A stretch of DNA of 64,000 nt. Source: Bradyrhizobium murdochi (GTDB taxonomy: Bacteria > Pseudomonadota > Alphaproteobacteria > Rhizobiales > Xanthobacteraceae). The position numbers and the translations under genes were made by a program. A model generated the notes under the pieces. That model saw only the letters and a program-made list of their open reading frames with translations, was not told where the DNA came from and ran no database searches. The stretch covers positions 603,939 to 667,938 of the forward strand of contig NZ_AXAU01000001.1 of assembly GCF_000472965.1 (NCBI RefSeq), written 5' to 3'. This document shows, piece after piece, positions 24,556 to 33,024 of this stretch (positions are counted from its first letter, which is position 1; every line of letters starts with the position of its first letter).

Positions 24556-24664
24556 AAACCCCTCATGGTGAGGAGCGCGAAGCGCGTCTCGAACCATGAG
24601 GTCCCGTCTGTGGCCCACATCCTTCGAGACGCCCGCTCTGCGGGCTCCTCAGGATGAGGGGTGG
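24556..24664. repeat. Bradyrhizobium-type palindromic repeat, copy 2
   Basis: CCCCTCATGGTGAGGAG...CATGAGG...CTCCTCAGGATGAGGGG is palindromic overall and inverted relative to 21513-21690. It starts 30 bases after the glmU stop. Confidence 0.75.
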
Positions 24665-24688
24665 TTGAGAAGTTATGACGCAGTAGAA

Positions 24689-24725
24689 TTAAGCTTTCCC
24701 GCTTAGACTGTTTCAATCGGCGATA
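24689..24725. repeat. 37-bp direct repeat, left copy
   Basis: TTAAGCTTTCCCGCTTAGAC and the following TGTTTCAATCGGCGATA match 30930-30966 with one gap in each copy and a few mismatches. The left copy lies after glmU, the right copy just before glmS. It is either a duplicated promoter-type element or the border of an insertion. Confidence 0.7.
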
Positions 24726-24936
24726 CGCTTTTCGGTCGAAAATGCCGTGAATGGGCCCGGCACCTTGCGGACCTTCGCGAAACCCCTTGGCGCGCCAGCA
24801 CGATTTAGCAATTTGGCTACCAATTGGTGCCAGCATTCCGCCATTGCGGATAGGTCGCGATCAGCGACAGCGAATTCCGAAAGGCTTTAACTCGACCAGC
24901 CCGGTTGGCGGTCTCTTTCCTTTGGAGAGGCCCACG

Positions 24937-25071
24937 ATGTTCAAAGGCTTTGTAATGGCAGCCTTGATGCTGCTTGGTGCGTCGCAGCTAGACCAGTATC
25001 TCACCCATGGTCGGTATACCGATGCCGCCATATCGATGCTGCGGCAGATCAGGCACTCGTTCGGTATCTGA
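24937..25071 (+). CDS. Conserved 44-residue protein
   Basis: MFKGFVMAALMLLGASQLDQ, then YLTHGRYTDAAISMLRQIRH and SFGI. An N-terminal hydrophobic segment of about 15 residues is followed by an amphipathic helix. TTTGGAGAGG is the ribosome-binding site. I recognise close relatives across Bradyrhizobium. Function unknown. Confidence 0.65.
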   Translation: MFKGFVMAALMLLGASQLDQYLTHGRYTDAAISMLRQIRHSFGI

Positions 25072-25217
25072 CCTGCAACCCGGCTGGGGTCGGCTGCAAT
25101 GCGTCAGGCCACTTCGGTTGACGCCGAAGGGAACGCATTAACCTTGATGAATATTCATTCAAGTTCCTGCAACCATCAGTCTCGCTCGGCGTCATGCCTA
25201 AGTGCGTGGAGCGCATT

Positions 25218-25370
25218 ATGGACGACGACGACAGGGAACAGCGTGAACTTCAAGAGCGGGTGATGCGTTTCCGCGCGATGGAGCGCGAGGTCACTGACCC
25301 GCTTGCAATTGGGCTCCTGCACGACATCGTCACAGAATTGGAAGCGGCCCTGGAGCAGCCTGACAAGTAG
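25218..25370 (+). CDS. Conserved 50-residue acidic helical protein
   Basis: MDDDDREQRELQERVMRFRA, then MEREVTDPLAIGLLHDIVTE and LEAALEQPDK. Charged and helical, without Cys. A type I recognise as conserved in Bradyrhizobium. A strong hairpin follows the stop by ten bases. Confidence 0.65.
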   Translation: MDDDDREQRELQERVMRFRAMEREVTDPLAIGLLHDIVTELEAALEQPDK

Positions 25371-25676
25371 TCAAGCAAAAGCCCGGCAGCCATTTCGGAC
25401 TGCCGGGCCTTACGCAAATACTAGGTGAACTAATACCGCGCCGCTGCAATGCGGCTATTCTGATGCGGATTTCGGCACCGTCTATCCGGAAGAGTACGGG
25501 CGCGCACTGTCGTCCCGTTGGAACCGAACCCGCGTACCTTTGCGGGCGGGCGCACTTTGTATGCCGGCAGAGCGCGACTGTTTCGCGCAATCATTCGCCA
25601 TAAGGCTAACGTCGAAGCTGCTCGCAATAGTTGTTTATTGAGGGCAATACGCTAGAGTGCCGCGCGGGGGAACTTG
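25371..25676. other. Upstream region of the Lamassu-like pair
   Basis: No gene. After the hairpin at 25381-25408 there is a moderately AT-rich stretch (25,600-25,650) where a promoter for the nuclease gene is likely. No palindromic operator was recognised. Confidence 0.4.
25377..25410. terminator. Hairpin terminator
   Basis: GCCCGGCAG pairs perfectly with CTGCCGGGC around a ten-base loop. The T-run (TTTTGC) is on the minus-strand side; on the plus strand CTT follows. It insulates the small gene from the defence-like genes. Confidence 0.6.
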
Positions 25677-26789
25677 ATGTCATTCGCAGACAAGCTCGTC
25701 CGAACGCCTCGTCGTGAGAAGTCGGGCGAAACGGGATACGAGCGATACGATTATCAGGCGAGTTGGGGGCTCGCGCTAATCTTCGAGAGTCACAATGACC
25801 TCGACGATTACGCCATCGCTTTCGAGTTTCACGATGACATCGTGCGTCTCAACAGTAGCTCCTCCCCGACGCGCGCGCGGTTTTATCAGGTCAAGACGAA
25901 GGTGAAGGGCCACTGGACCCTGACTGACTTGACCGCGCGTAAGCAGTCGAAAGACAAGACCTCTTTGCTGCCGTCCTACATCGGAAAGATGCTCGACAAC
26001 TACCAGCTGTTTCCCGGCGAAACAGAACGTTTGAGCTTTGTTTCGAACGTGCCATGCGAATTTATGGACGCCTCGGCGACGGTTTGTTGTTTCGCCGATT
26101 GTAAAGCAGAAGACTTTGCCAAATTTCTCGCGAAGCTAAAGCACGAGTGTTCCTCAGCATCCGAGAGTACCGCAAAGCTCATGCATTTCGTCCGAGCAGA
26201 TTTGAGTCTGCACGATGCATCTGCCCATCTCAAAGGAATGATGCAAAACTTCGTAACCAGTCAGCTGGGTACGGTTAGTTACGCCCCGGATACACTTTAC
26301 AAGACGATCATTGAGGAGTGCCGCACCAAATCCAAATTCACAGGATCCATTCACTCATTCGATGATTTGATCAAGCATAAGGCTATCACCAAGAGTCAAG
26401 TAAACGGTTGGCTATCACAGATCACTGCCAGCCATGCTCTGCCAACTTGGACCGAGATCAGCAACGATCTGACATACGGTGCAATGGAGAAGGCAAAAAT
26501 CGCGAAGGAATGGCATCTCTATAGAACGCTAGCGCTTGGAGCTGGTAACGAAGCAATAAACCGCGTCCGAACACGCATTCGCGCAGAATTGAAGAAGCTG
26601 AGTTTCTCGCTTGATTTGACGCCGTTGACCGAGGATGTCTTCAGTAAGGTATGGAGCTTCGCAACGGCCACGATTTCCGACCTGACTGGAAGCCGTTTAA
26701 GAGCAATGATCATCTACGAGGTGATGACTTATGACGCGTCAGGAGATGTACAAAAAGCTGATCAGAAGCTTGCGGACGCGAAGCCATGA
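25677..26789 (+). CDS. Cap4/DUF4297-type nuclease (Lamassu LmuA-like)
   Basis: 370 residues. The N-terminal part matches the DUF4297/Cap4 endonuclease pattern: RREKSGETGYERYDYQASWG, then FEFHDDIVRL (E50, D53, D54) and RFYQVKTKVKGHWTLTDL (Q71, K73), the PD-(D/E)xK-like core. The C-terminal 150 residues are helical and unassigned. The start is ATG 25677 behind GCGGGGGAA. Its stop overlaps the start of the Rad50/SMC-like gene (ATGA). In known Lamassu systems this subunit is the effector that cuts DNA. Codon use looks less GC-rich than in glmU and glmS. Confidence 0.8.
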   Translation: MSFADKLVRTPRREKSGETGYERYDYQASWGLALIFESHNDLDDYAIAFEFHDDIVRLNSSSSPTRARFYQVKTKVKGHWTLTDLTARKQSKDKTSLLPSYIGKMLDNYQLFPGETERLSFVSNVPCEFMDASATVCCFADCKAEDFAKFLAKLKHECSSASESTAKLMHFVRADLSLHDASAHLKGMMQNFVTSQLGTVSYAPDTLYKTIIEECRTKSKFTGSIHSFDDLIKHKAITKSQVNGWLSQITASHALPTWTEISNDLTYGAMEKAKIAKEWHLYRTLALGAGNEAINRVRTRIRAELKKLSFSLDLTPLTEDVFSKVWSFATATISDLTGSRLRAMIIYEVMTYDASGDVQKADQKLADAKP

Positions 26790-28477
26790 AAAACTTGCAA
26801 TTAAAAAGGCTGCTTCTGTTGTCCGTGCGCGAGAAGGCGGCACAGATGGTCGAGTTCGATCCGAACACGACCGTGGTGCTCGGCGAAAATGACACCGGCA
26901 AATCTTGTCTCATCAAGTCGATCTATGCCGCATTCGGAGCTGACGCTGCGAAGGTAAACCCGACGTGGGTTGAGGCGAAGGTAGATACCTTCGTAGATTT
27001 TACGGTTGATGGGGTGCCGTATAGCATCCTGCGATCCGGAAACAATTTCGGCCTGTACAATGGCGATGGCGAGGCGATTTGGTCAGGCACCGGCGTTACT
27101 CGCGGGATCGGACCAGAGCTGGCTCGCCTGCTGCGTTTTGAACTCACACTTCCCGATCGCAGCGGTGAGCTGATTATCCCTCCACCAGCGTTTCTGTTTC
27201 TGCCATTTTACGTCGATCAAGACGTCAGTTGGGTGGGCAACTGGAATTCATTCTCCAATCTGCAAATGTTCAGCAACTACCGAAAAGATGTTGCGAACTT
27301 CCATGCCGGTCTACGGCCAAATGAATATTACCAAGCAAAGGCACTGAAAGCTGCGGCCGATAAAGCGCGCGATGAATTGAAGGTCGACCGGCGGGCATTG
27401 GATCGCGCGAGCAAGCGCCTTCGGTCGACGCGCACGCGATTGCACTTTGATCTTTCCCCCGATCAATTTGCTGATCAGATAGACGCGCTCGTCGCCGAGT
27501 GTCGAGGTTTGCAGGTTGAGCAGGATAAAGCGCAACGGGTCCTGTCGGAGCTCAATTCAAAAAGGGCGATTCTCGTAGAGCAGGCGGCGATCGCGGAAAA
27601 TGCTCTTGCCGACCTTGATGCTGATTACGAATTTCTAAGGCGAGAGAGCGACGACGAAATCGTTTGTCCCACATGCGGGACCGTTCATGCCAATGACTTT
27701 GCCAATAAGTTCAGTCTAATATCGGACGTTGACACCTGTCGCGGGTTTCTCATTGAGGTCCGTCGGGAAATCGAAACGGTGGATGCTCAAATATCTGCTG
27801 AAAAGGAGCGGCTGCGATCATTTTCGGGATCGATCGAGCGGATCAACAGCATTCTCGATGAGCAGAGAGGCGAGCTCAAGCTTCGCGATTTGATCGAGGG
27901 CGAGAGCGAAAAGCTAATGGACAATACATTCGCCGCAGAGGAGAAGGAAATAGACTCCCAAATCGGTGCGCAAGAGATGAAATCCGATGAGGCCGCTCAG
28001 AGCATGAAGTCGTTTGACGACAAGAAGCGGCAGGAAAACATCAAAGGGTTCTACTTGCAGCAAATGGATTCATTTGTGCAACTGCTTCAGGTGCCTAACC
28101 TGACAGCAAAGAACTACAAGGCGATCGACAGCAATATCCGTGAAACGGGCAGCGATCTGCCGCGCGCACTCCTGGCATACTATTATTCATTCATCCATAC
28201 AATGAAGCGGTTTTCTACGTCAGCGTTCTGTCCCATCGTTGTTGACACGCCCGTACAGCAAGACCAAGACGCGACAAATGCTGCGCGGATGATAACCTTT
28301 TGTCTCAACCAGATTCCTGAGGGCTCTCAGCTTATTCTGGGCACAGTGAGTTTGCACGGCGTCGAATACGATGGTCATGTGGTCGAGACAGATACTAAAA
28401 ACAAGTTACTTAAGGCAGATTTGTTCGAGGAAGTCAGTGATTTCCTAAAACCATACTACAGCAAGCTACTCCAATGA
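26786..28477 (+). CDS. Rad50/SMC-like ATPase (Lamassu LmuB-like)
   Basis: 563 residues. Walker A is GENDTGKS (33-40). Coiled coil spans about 185-290 and 310-420 on either side of a CPTC pair (294-297), the zinc-hook pattern. A signature-like stretch GSDLPRALLAYYYSF (455-469) and Walker B-like PIVVDTPVQQDQD (483-495) complete a split ABC head; D487 is followed by TP rather than the usual Glu. It would sense foreign DNA or replication intermediates and license the nuclease. It is short for an SMC protein. No LmuC gene adjoins. Confidence 0.8.
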   Translation: MKNLQLKRLLLLSVREKAAQMVEFDPNTTVVLGENDTGKSCLIKSIYAAFGADAAKVNPTWVEAKVDTFVDFTVDGVPYSILRSGNNFGLYNGDGEAIWSGTGVTRGIGPELARLLRFELTLPDRSGELIIPPPAFLFLPFYVDQDVSWVGNWNSFSNLQMFSNYRKDVANFHAGLRPNEYYQAKALKAAADKARDELKVDRRALDRASKRLRSTRTRLHFDLSPDQFADQIDALVAECRGLQVEQDKAQRVLSELNSKRAILVEQAAIAENALADLDADYEFLRRESDDEIVCPTCGTVHANDFANKFSLISDVDTCRGFLIEVRREIETVDAQISAEKERLRSFSGSIERINSILDEQRGELKLRDLIEGESEKLMDNTFAAEEKEIDSQIGAQEMKSDEAAQSMKSFDDKKRQENIKGFYLQQMDSFVQLLQVPNLTAKNYKAIDSNIRETGSDLPRALLAYYYSFIHTMKRFSTSAFCPIVVDTPVQQDQDATNAARMITFCLNQIPEGSQLILGTVSLHGVEYDGHVVETDTKNKLLKADLFEEVSDFLKPYYSKLLQ

Positions 28478-28540
28478 GGTGCTCATCGTCGTGCCGCGAG
28501 GTGACCAGCACGACGACGGGCTTGGATCGCGGTTTGGCTT

Positions 28541-28560
28541 ACGGTGCAGTGCATTTAATT
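28541..28560. repeat. REP-type motif, degenerate copy
   Basis: ACGGTGCAGTGCATTTAAT equals the motif at 29415-29434 (minus strand) except for one missing A. It lies 64 bases after the ATPase stop, near the right edge of the defence-like pair. Confidence 0.5.
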
Positions 28561-28662
28561 ATCGTTCTCGCTGCGGGAGCCAGGGTCAGGACCCCACACA
28601 CCGAACGAAAAACTCGGATGACGACTTCGAGCCCAGAACGGACCTGATCAGCCGGTCGACGG

Positions 28663-29295
28663 CTAGTTGACTGCCAATTGAGCGGCGAAAGCCCGCTTGT
28701 AGGCGGCCCGTGCTTCGCCGCGGGCGACATAGGCGGCCAGGTTCGGAAATTCGTCCAGAATGCCCGATGATCTCAGCCTGAGCAGCACCGACACCATCAT
28801 CAGGTCGCCCGCGCTGAACGCACCGTCGAGCCAGTCGGCTTCGCCCAGGCGAGCGGAAAGCTGGTTCAGCCGGCTGCGCACACGATCCTCGACCAGAGGC
28901 AGACGCTCCTTGTTCCAGGGCTTGTCGCCCTCAAGGAGCCTGGCGGTCTCGCGTTCAAGGATCGGCGGCTCCACTGTGTTGACCGCGGCGAACATCCATG
29001 TGATCGCGCGCGCCCGGGCATTGGCGTCATCGGGCAGCAGGCCCGCATGGCGCTCGGCAATATGGAGCACGATCGCTCCTGTCTCGAACAGGGCGAGATC
29101 GCCTTCTTCATAGGTCGGGATCTGGCCGAAGGGATGAAGCGCCAGATGCGCCGGCTCCTTCATCGCACGGAACGAAACAAGGCGAACCTCGTAAGGTTGG
29201 CCCACTTCTTCAAGCGCCCAGCGAACGCGCGTGTCACGCGCCAGTCCCTTGCCGCCGTCGGGCGAACGTTCAAAGGCGGTGATGGTGATGGTCAT
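28663..29295 (-). CDS. Glutathione S-transferase
   Basis: 210 residues. The N-terminal thioredoxin-like domain (1-80) has KGLARDTRVRWALEEVGQPY and GQIPTYEEGDLALFETGAIV, with the cis-Pro (QIP) and the E-T/S glutathione-binding pair. The C-terminal helical domain has WLDGAFSAGDLMMVSVLLRL, including the conserved N-cap Asp. Cytoplasmic conjugation or reduction of electrophiles. ATG 29295 is supported by AGGAGG nine bases upstream. Confidence 0.85.
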   Translation of the reverse strand: MTITITAFERSPDGGKGLARDTRVRWALEEVGQPYEVRLVSFRAMKEPAHLALHPFGQIPTYEEGDLALFETGAIVLHIAERHAGLLPDDANARARAITWMFAAVNTVEPPILERETARLLEGDKPWNKERLPLVEDRVRSRLNQLSARLGEADWLDGAFSAGDLMMVSVLLRLRSSGILDEFPNLAAYVARGEARAAYKRAFAAQLAVN

Positions 29296-29360
29296 CGCGG
29301 GCCCCTCCTGGCAAAGATCCGGCTGCGGGTCTGGCAAGCTATCGTGATAAATTCAACGAC

Positions 29361-29434
29361 AATTACGGTAACAGTGCACTCAATCCGACCGAAGGTTGCT
29401 GGCGTGGTGCATTAAATGCACTGTCACCGTAATT
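29361..29434. repeat. REP/MITE-like inverted repeat
   Basis: AATTACGGTAACAGTGCACT at 29361-29380 is inverted at 29415-29434 with two mismatches. The motif is of the kind found beside REP-associated tyrosine transposases in Rhizobiales; no such transposase is present here. Further single copies lie at 28541 and 30191. Confidence 0.65.
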
Positions 29435-29561
29435 CCGGTCCGGATGCGGAGCGGCACGATCCAGATCAAGATGGGCGCTCGACAGCCGCCCAAGGAACTC
29501 GCCTTGGGCTGGACACTCCTCGGCCACCGCGCTCACGAACCGCTTGTGGAGGACGTCAACA

Positions 29562-30140
29562 ATGAAACGCTGCCTTGCTGCTTTCGCAATCGCCGCCAGC
29601 CTGTTCGCACCAGTTGCGCACGCCAACGATGCCCTGGAAGCCAAGGTGCGGGCCTACGTTCCGGTCGTCTCCCTCGCCAAAGCATGTGACATCAGGATCA
29701 ATGACGCCACCTTAGGTGACCACCGCGCCATGCTCGAAGCGGCGAAATCCGACCCGAACGCCAACAAACTCGCCTACCGCGTCCATTACGAAATACAGAC
29801 GGCCTACATCAAGGCCCGCGACGGAGGTCAGCGGGTCGCCTTCTGCAGGGACTTCATCGCGGCCAACACCCAATACGCCAAGGCGCGCTTCACCGCCGTG
29901 GTCGAGGGCCACATGAGCGACGTCAGCACGAGTGTGCAGAAAGCGATCGCCCACAACGTCTGCGGTGCGCCCCCCGTCAAGCTGTCCAAGGCCGACTGGA
30001 AACCGTACGCGCACATCAAAAAGATGCTTCAGAACGAGCAAAAGTTGGCCAAGGAAAACGCCGAGACGAACGGCTGGAACGTCACCGAGGAAACGACGGC
30101 GGTCACCGAACAGTTCTGCGCGGCGATAAAAACCCGATGA
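29562..30140 (+). CDS. Exported protein of unknown function
   Basis: 192 residues from ATG 29562. The signal peptide MKRCLAAFAIAASLFAPVAH ends at AHA-ND. The mature protein is helical with four Cys (KACDIRIN, AFCRDFI, HNVCGAP, EQFCAAI) that could form two disulfides in the periplasm. No enzyme motif. It is flanked on both sides by the ATTACGGTGACAGTGCA motif, so it may have moved as a unit. Confidence 0.7.
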   Translation: MKRCLAAFAIAASLFAPVAHANDALEAKVRAYVPVVSLAKACDIRINDATLGDHRAMLEAAKSDPNANKLAYRVHYEIQTAYIKARDGGQRVAFCRDFIAANTQYAKARFTAVVEGHMSDVSTSVQKAIAHNVCGAPPVKLSKADWKPYAHIKKMLQNEQKLAKENAETNGWNVTEETTAVTEQFCAAIKTR

Positions 30141-30190
30141 GCATCACCGCCGCCAAAAGTCCGAGCCCCGCTGATGCGTCTTTGCGCGGG

Positions 30191-30209
30191 ATTACGGTGA
30201 CACTGCACA
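30191..30209. repeat. REP-type motif, single copy
   Basis: ATTACGGTGACACTGCACA matches the arm at 29362-29380 with two differences. It lies 50 bases after the exported-protein gene. Confidence 0.55.
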
Positions 30210-30639
30210 AATTGCACCGGTGGCCGCGTCACAAACTGGGATGATGGGCAAATCAATTCTGATTTTCAGAAATCGCGTCAAGCCCCGGAATCAAAAATAT
30301 TCAGCTTCCATTGCCGGCCAAATCACCGCTATCAATTCGCCCGTCCACCCCGGCAAGAGGGGCGTATCGCGATCGTCACGGACGCGGGGTTGGATGCGGT
30401 GGACGCAGCGGCGTCGGGCGCGATCGTGGTCGCAGGGCGGGTTCTCCCGTGAGTGTTCCAACGTTTGCGCAGACGACCGGCGTTTCAAGGCCTTCGTCAG
30501 AACCTCAGTCGGCATCCCGCCGATCGGAGTGAAGGTGAGGGCGCTGCGTACGGCGAAGTCGTGTGGTCCTGGCATCCGTGGCTGGTGTCAAGCTGACGGA
30601 GGCGCGTCGAGCCCAACCGGATTCGACAAGCCTTTAATC

Positions 30640-30825
30640 CGGCAGCGATGGAGGCAAGAGGAATTCGTCTCCAGGGAGAGCACGAAGTAAGCCGTAAAGC
30701 CATTGCGCAGGGAATGCCGGAGTGCCTCGGCTGTACCTGTATGCTCGTGTGCGCATCTTTTAGCGCTTATTGCACACGAGACCGCGGGTGCAGCAAGCAC
30801 CCGGCATTCCCTGCTCCCTCCTTCT
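30640..30825. repeat. Structured dispersed element
   Basis: GCAGGGAATGCCGG (30707-30720) is inverted exactly at 30801-30814, and inside it CTCGTGTGC pairs with GCACACGAG, giving a long nested stem-loop. I recognise the type, with its flanking AGGAATTCGTCTCC and AAGCCGT stretches, as a repeated Bradyrhizobium element. Whether it is transcribed cannot be seen. Confidence 0.5.
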
Positions 30826-30929
30826 CGGGGGGAACCAAGGCCAAGCCTCGGGCAGTTCATGCCGCGAGATCGCGGACTCATATTCCGCCAGGATGGCGGA
30901 TGTGACAGGGTAATCGCGGGTGGCGGCCG

Positions 30930-30966
30930 TTAAGCTTTCCGCTTAAGACTGTCTCAATCGGCAATA
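30930..30966. repeat. 37-bp direct repeat, right copy
   Basis: TTAAGCTTTCCGCTTAAGAC and the following TGTCTCAATCGGCAATA; partner of 24689-24725 in the same orientation. It lies about 90 bases before the glmS start. Confidence 0.7.
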
Positions 30967-31052
30967 ATTATTGAGTATCTGTCGGCCTGCCATTGCCGGT
31001 AAGAGACTAACGGGTTGCGACGCATTTCGTCGATTTGGGGAAATTGAACCGC

Positions 31053-32879
31053 ATGTGCGGCATTGTCGGCATTCTCGGACGCGCTCCGGTCGCGGAGCTT
31101 CTGGTAGACTCACTCAAACGGCTTGAATATCGCGGCTATGATTCCGCAGGCGTCGCCACGCTGGAAGGCGATCACCTCGCGCGCCGCCGGGCCGAGGGCA
31201 AGCTGAAGAATCTCGAGAAGCGGCTGGATGCGGAACCGCTGAAGGGGCACACCGGAATCGGGCACACCCGCTGGGCGACGCACGGCAAGCCGACCGAGAA
31301 CAATGCGCATCCGCACGCGACCGATCGCGTCGCCGTGGTCCACAACGGCATCATCGAGAACTTTCGCGAGCTGCGCGAGGCGCTGGAGAAGAAGGGCGCG
31401 GTCTTCAAGACCGAAACCGATACCGAAATCGTTGTCCACCTCGTCGATAGTTTTCTCCAGAAGGGCATCAAGCCGGTCGAGGCGGTGAGGGCGGCGCTGT
31501 CGGAACTGCGCGGCGCGTTCGCGCTCGGGTTCATCTTCGCCGGCGATGACGATCTGATGATCGGCGCCCGCAACGGCCCGCCGCTGGCGATCGGTCACGG
31601 CGACGGCGAAATGTATCTGGGGTCGGACGCGATCGCGCTCGGGCCGTTCACCGATACGATCAGCTATCTCGAAGACGGCGATTGGGTGGTGCTGACGCGC
31701 AAGGGCGCGACCGTCTACGACAAGACCAACGCGATCGTTCACCGCGACGCGGTCAAACATAGCGCCTCGACCTCGCTGGTCGACAAGGCGAACTACCGCC
31801 ACTTCATGGCCAAGGAAATCCATGAGCAGCCGGAAGTGGTCGGCCATACGCTGGCACGTTACGTCGACATGGCGAGCGAGCGCGTCATGTTGCCGGTCAA
31901 GCTGCCGTTCGACTTCAAGGACATCCAGCGCATTTCGATCACGGCCTGCGGCACCGCGAACTATGCCGGCTATGTCGCCAAATACTGGTTCGAACGGCTG
32001 GCGCGCATTCCCGTCGAAATCGATATCGCCTCCGAATTCCGTTACCGCGAGGCGCCGTTGCGCAAGGGCGATCTCGCGATCTTCATTTCGCAGTCCGGCG
32101 AGACCGCCGACACGCTGGCCGCGCTGCGCTATGCCAAGGCCGAGGGCGCCCACACCCTCTCTGTCGTCAACGTGCCGACCTCGACGATTGCGCGCGAAAG
32201 CGAAACCGTGCTGCAGACGCTGGCCGGTCCCGAAATCGGCGTCGCCTCGACCAAGGCCTTTACCTGCCAGTTGATGGTGCTGGCCTCGCTCGCGGTTGCG
32301 GCCGGCAAGGCGCGCGGCGAACTGTCTGGCGAAGACGAGACCAAGCTCGTCCACGGCCTCGTCGAGATTCCGCGGCTGATGGCGGCGGCGCTGACGTTGG
32401 AACCGCAGATCGAAAAGCTGGCGCGCGACATCTCGAAATCGAAGGACGTGCTCTATCTCGGCCGCGGCACCAGCTATCCGCTGGCGCTGGAAGGCGCGCT
32501 CAAGCTGAAGGAAATTTCCTACATCCACGCCGAGGGCTATGCGGCCGGCGAACTCAAGCACGGGCCGATCGCGCTGATCGACGAGAACATGCCGGTGGTG
32601 GTGATCGCGCCGTTCGACCGGGTGTTCGAGAAGACGGTCTCCAATATGCAGGAAGTCGCGGCCCGTGGCGGCAACATCATTCTGATGACCGATGCCAAGG
32701 GAGCGGCCGAAGCCACCGTCGACTCGCTGGTCACGATCGTGCTGCCCGACATGGCGTCGGCGTTCACCCCGATGGTCTATGCCATCCCGATGCAGCTTTT
32801 GGCCTATCATACCGCCGTGGTGATGGGCACCGACGTGGATCAGCCGCGAAATCTCGCGAAATCGGTAACCGTCGAATAG
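31053..32879 (+). CDS. glmS: Glutamine-fructose-6-phosphate aminotransferase
   Basis: 608 residues. The mature protein begins with Cys2 (MCGIVGILGR), the glutaminase nucleophile. HTRWATHGKPTENNAHPH follows, and two SIS domains bind the sugar (ACGTANYAGYVAKYWFERLA; SQSGETADTLAALR). The C-terminus DVDQPRNLAKSVTVE is canonical. It makes glucosamine-6-phosphate from fructose-6-phosphate and glutamine. ATG 31053 is required to expose Cys2; the upstream TTG frame is not used. Confidence 0.97.
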   Translation: MCGIVGILGRAPVAELLVDSLKRLEYRGYDSAGVATLEGDHLARRRAEGKLKNLEKRLDAEPLKGHTGIGHTRWATHGKPTENNAHPHATDRVAVVHNGIIENFRELREALEKKGAVFKTETDTEIVVHLVDSFLQKGIKPVEAVRAALSELRGAFALGFIFAGDDDLMIGARNGPPLAIGHGDGEMYLGSDAIALGPFTDTISYLEDGDWVVLTRKGATVYDKTNAIVHRDAVKHSASTSLVDKANYRHFMAKEIHEQPEVVGHTLARYVDMASERVMLPVKLPFDFKDIQRISITACGTANYAGYVAKYWFERLARIPVEIDIASEFRYREAPLRKGDLAIFISQSGETADTLAALRYAKAEGAHTLSVVNVPTSTIARESETVLQTLAGPEIGVASTKAFTCQLMVLASLAVAAGKARGELSGEDETKLVHGLVEIPRLMAAALTLEPQIEKLARDISKSKDVLYLGRGTSYPLALEGALKLKEISYIHAEGYAAGELKHGPIALIDENMPVVVIAPFDRVFEKTVSNMQEVAARGGNIILMTDAKGAAEATVDSLVTIVLPDMASAFTPMVYAIPMQLLAYHTAVVMGTDVDQPRNLAKSVTVE

Positions 32880-33024
32880 TCAAGACTATCCGCTGTCACG
32901 CTGGCCCTTCAAAAACCTGCTAGGATGGCTTAGCTGGCATAGGCGCGATCAGCAAAAGTGGACCCCGGTTTTGCGTCCGATCGCGCCCGAATGTCGAGTT
33001 CGGCCGCCCTGACCTGGAACCACG

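Larger units (their letters stand above)
30141..31052. other. 900-bp non-coding stretch before glmS
   Basis: No supported gene: overlapping frames at 30,220-30,930 lack domains. The stretch holds a single REP-type motif (30191-30209), a nested stem-loop element (30640-30825) and the right copy of the 37-bp direct repeat (30930-30966), with the glmS leader after it. Confidence 0.55.

Noticed and set aside
28479..28670. Third small gene of the Lamassu-like operon (LmuC)
   Set aside because: The 63-codon frame right after the ATPase contains a REP-type motif and lacks any domain; it is non-coding.
30220..30930. Several 70-150 codon frames before glmS
   Set aside because: They overlap each other on both strands within a structured repeat and have no protein features.
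31110..32810. 566-codon open frame antisense to glmS
   Set aside because: It lies wholly opposite glmS, is His/Arg/Asp-rich and has no domain. Such shadows are expected opposite GC-rich genes.
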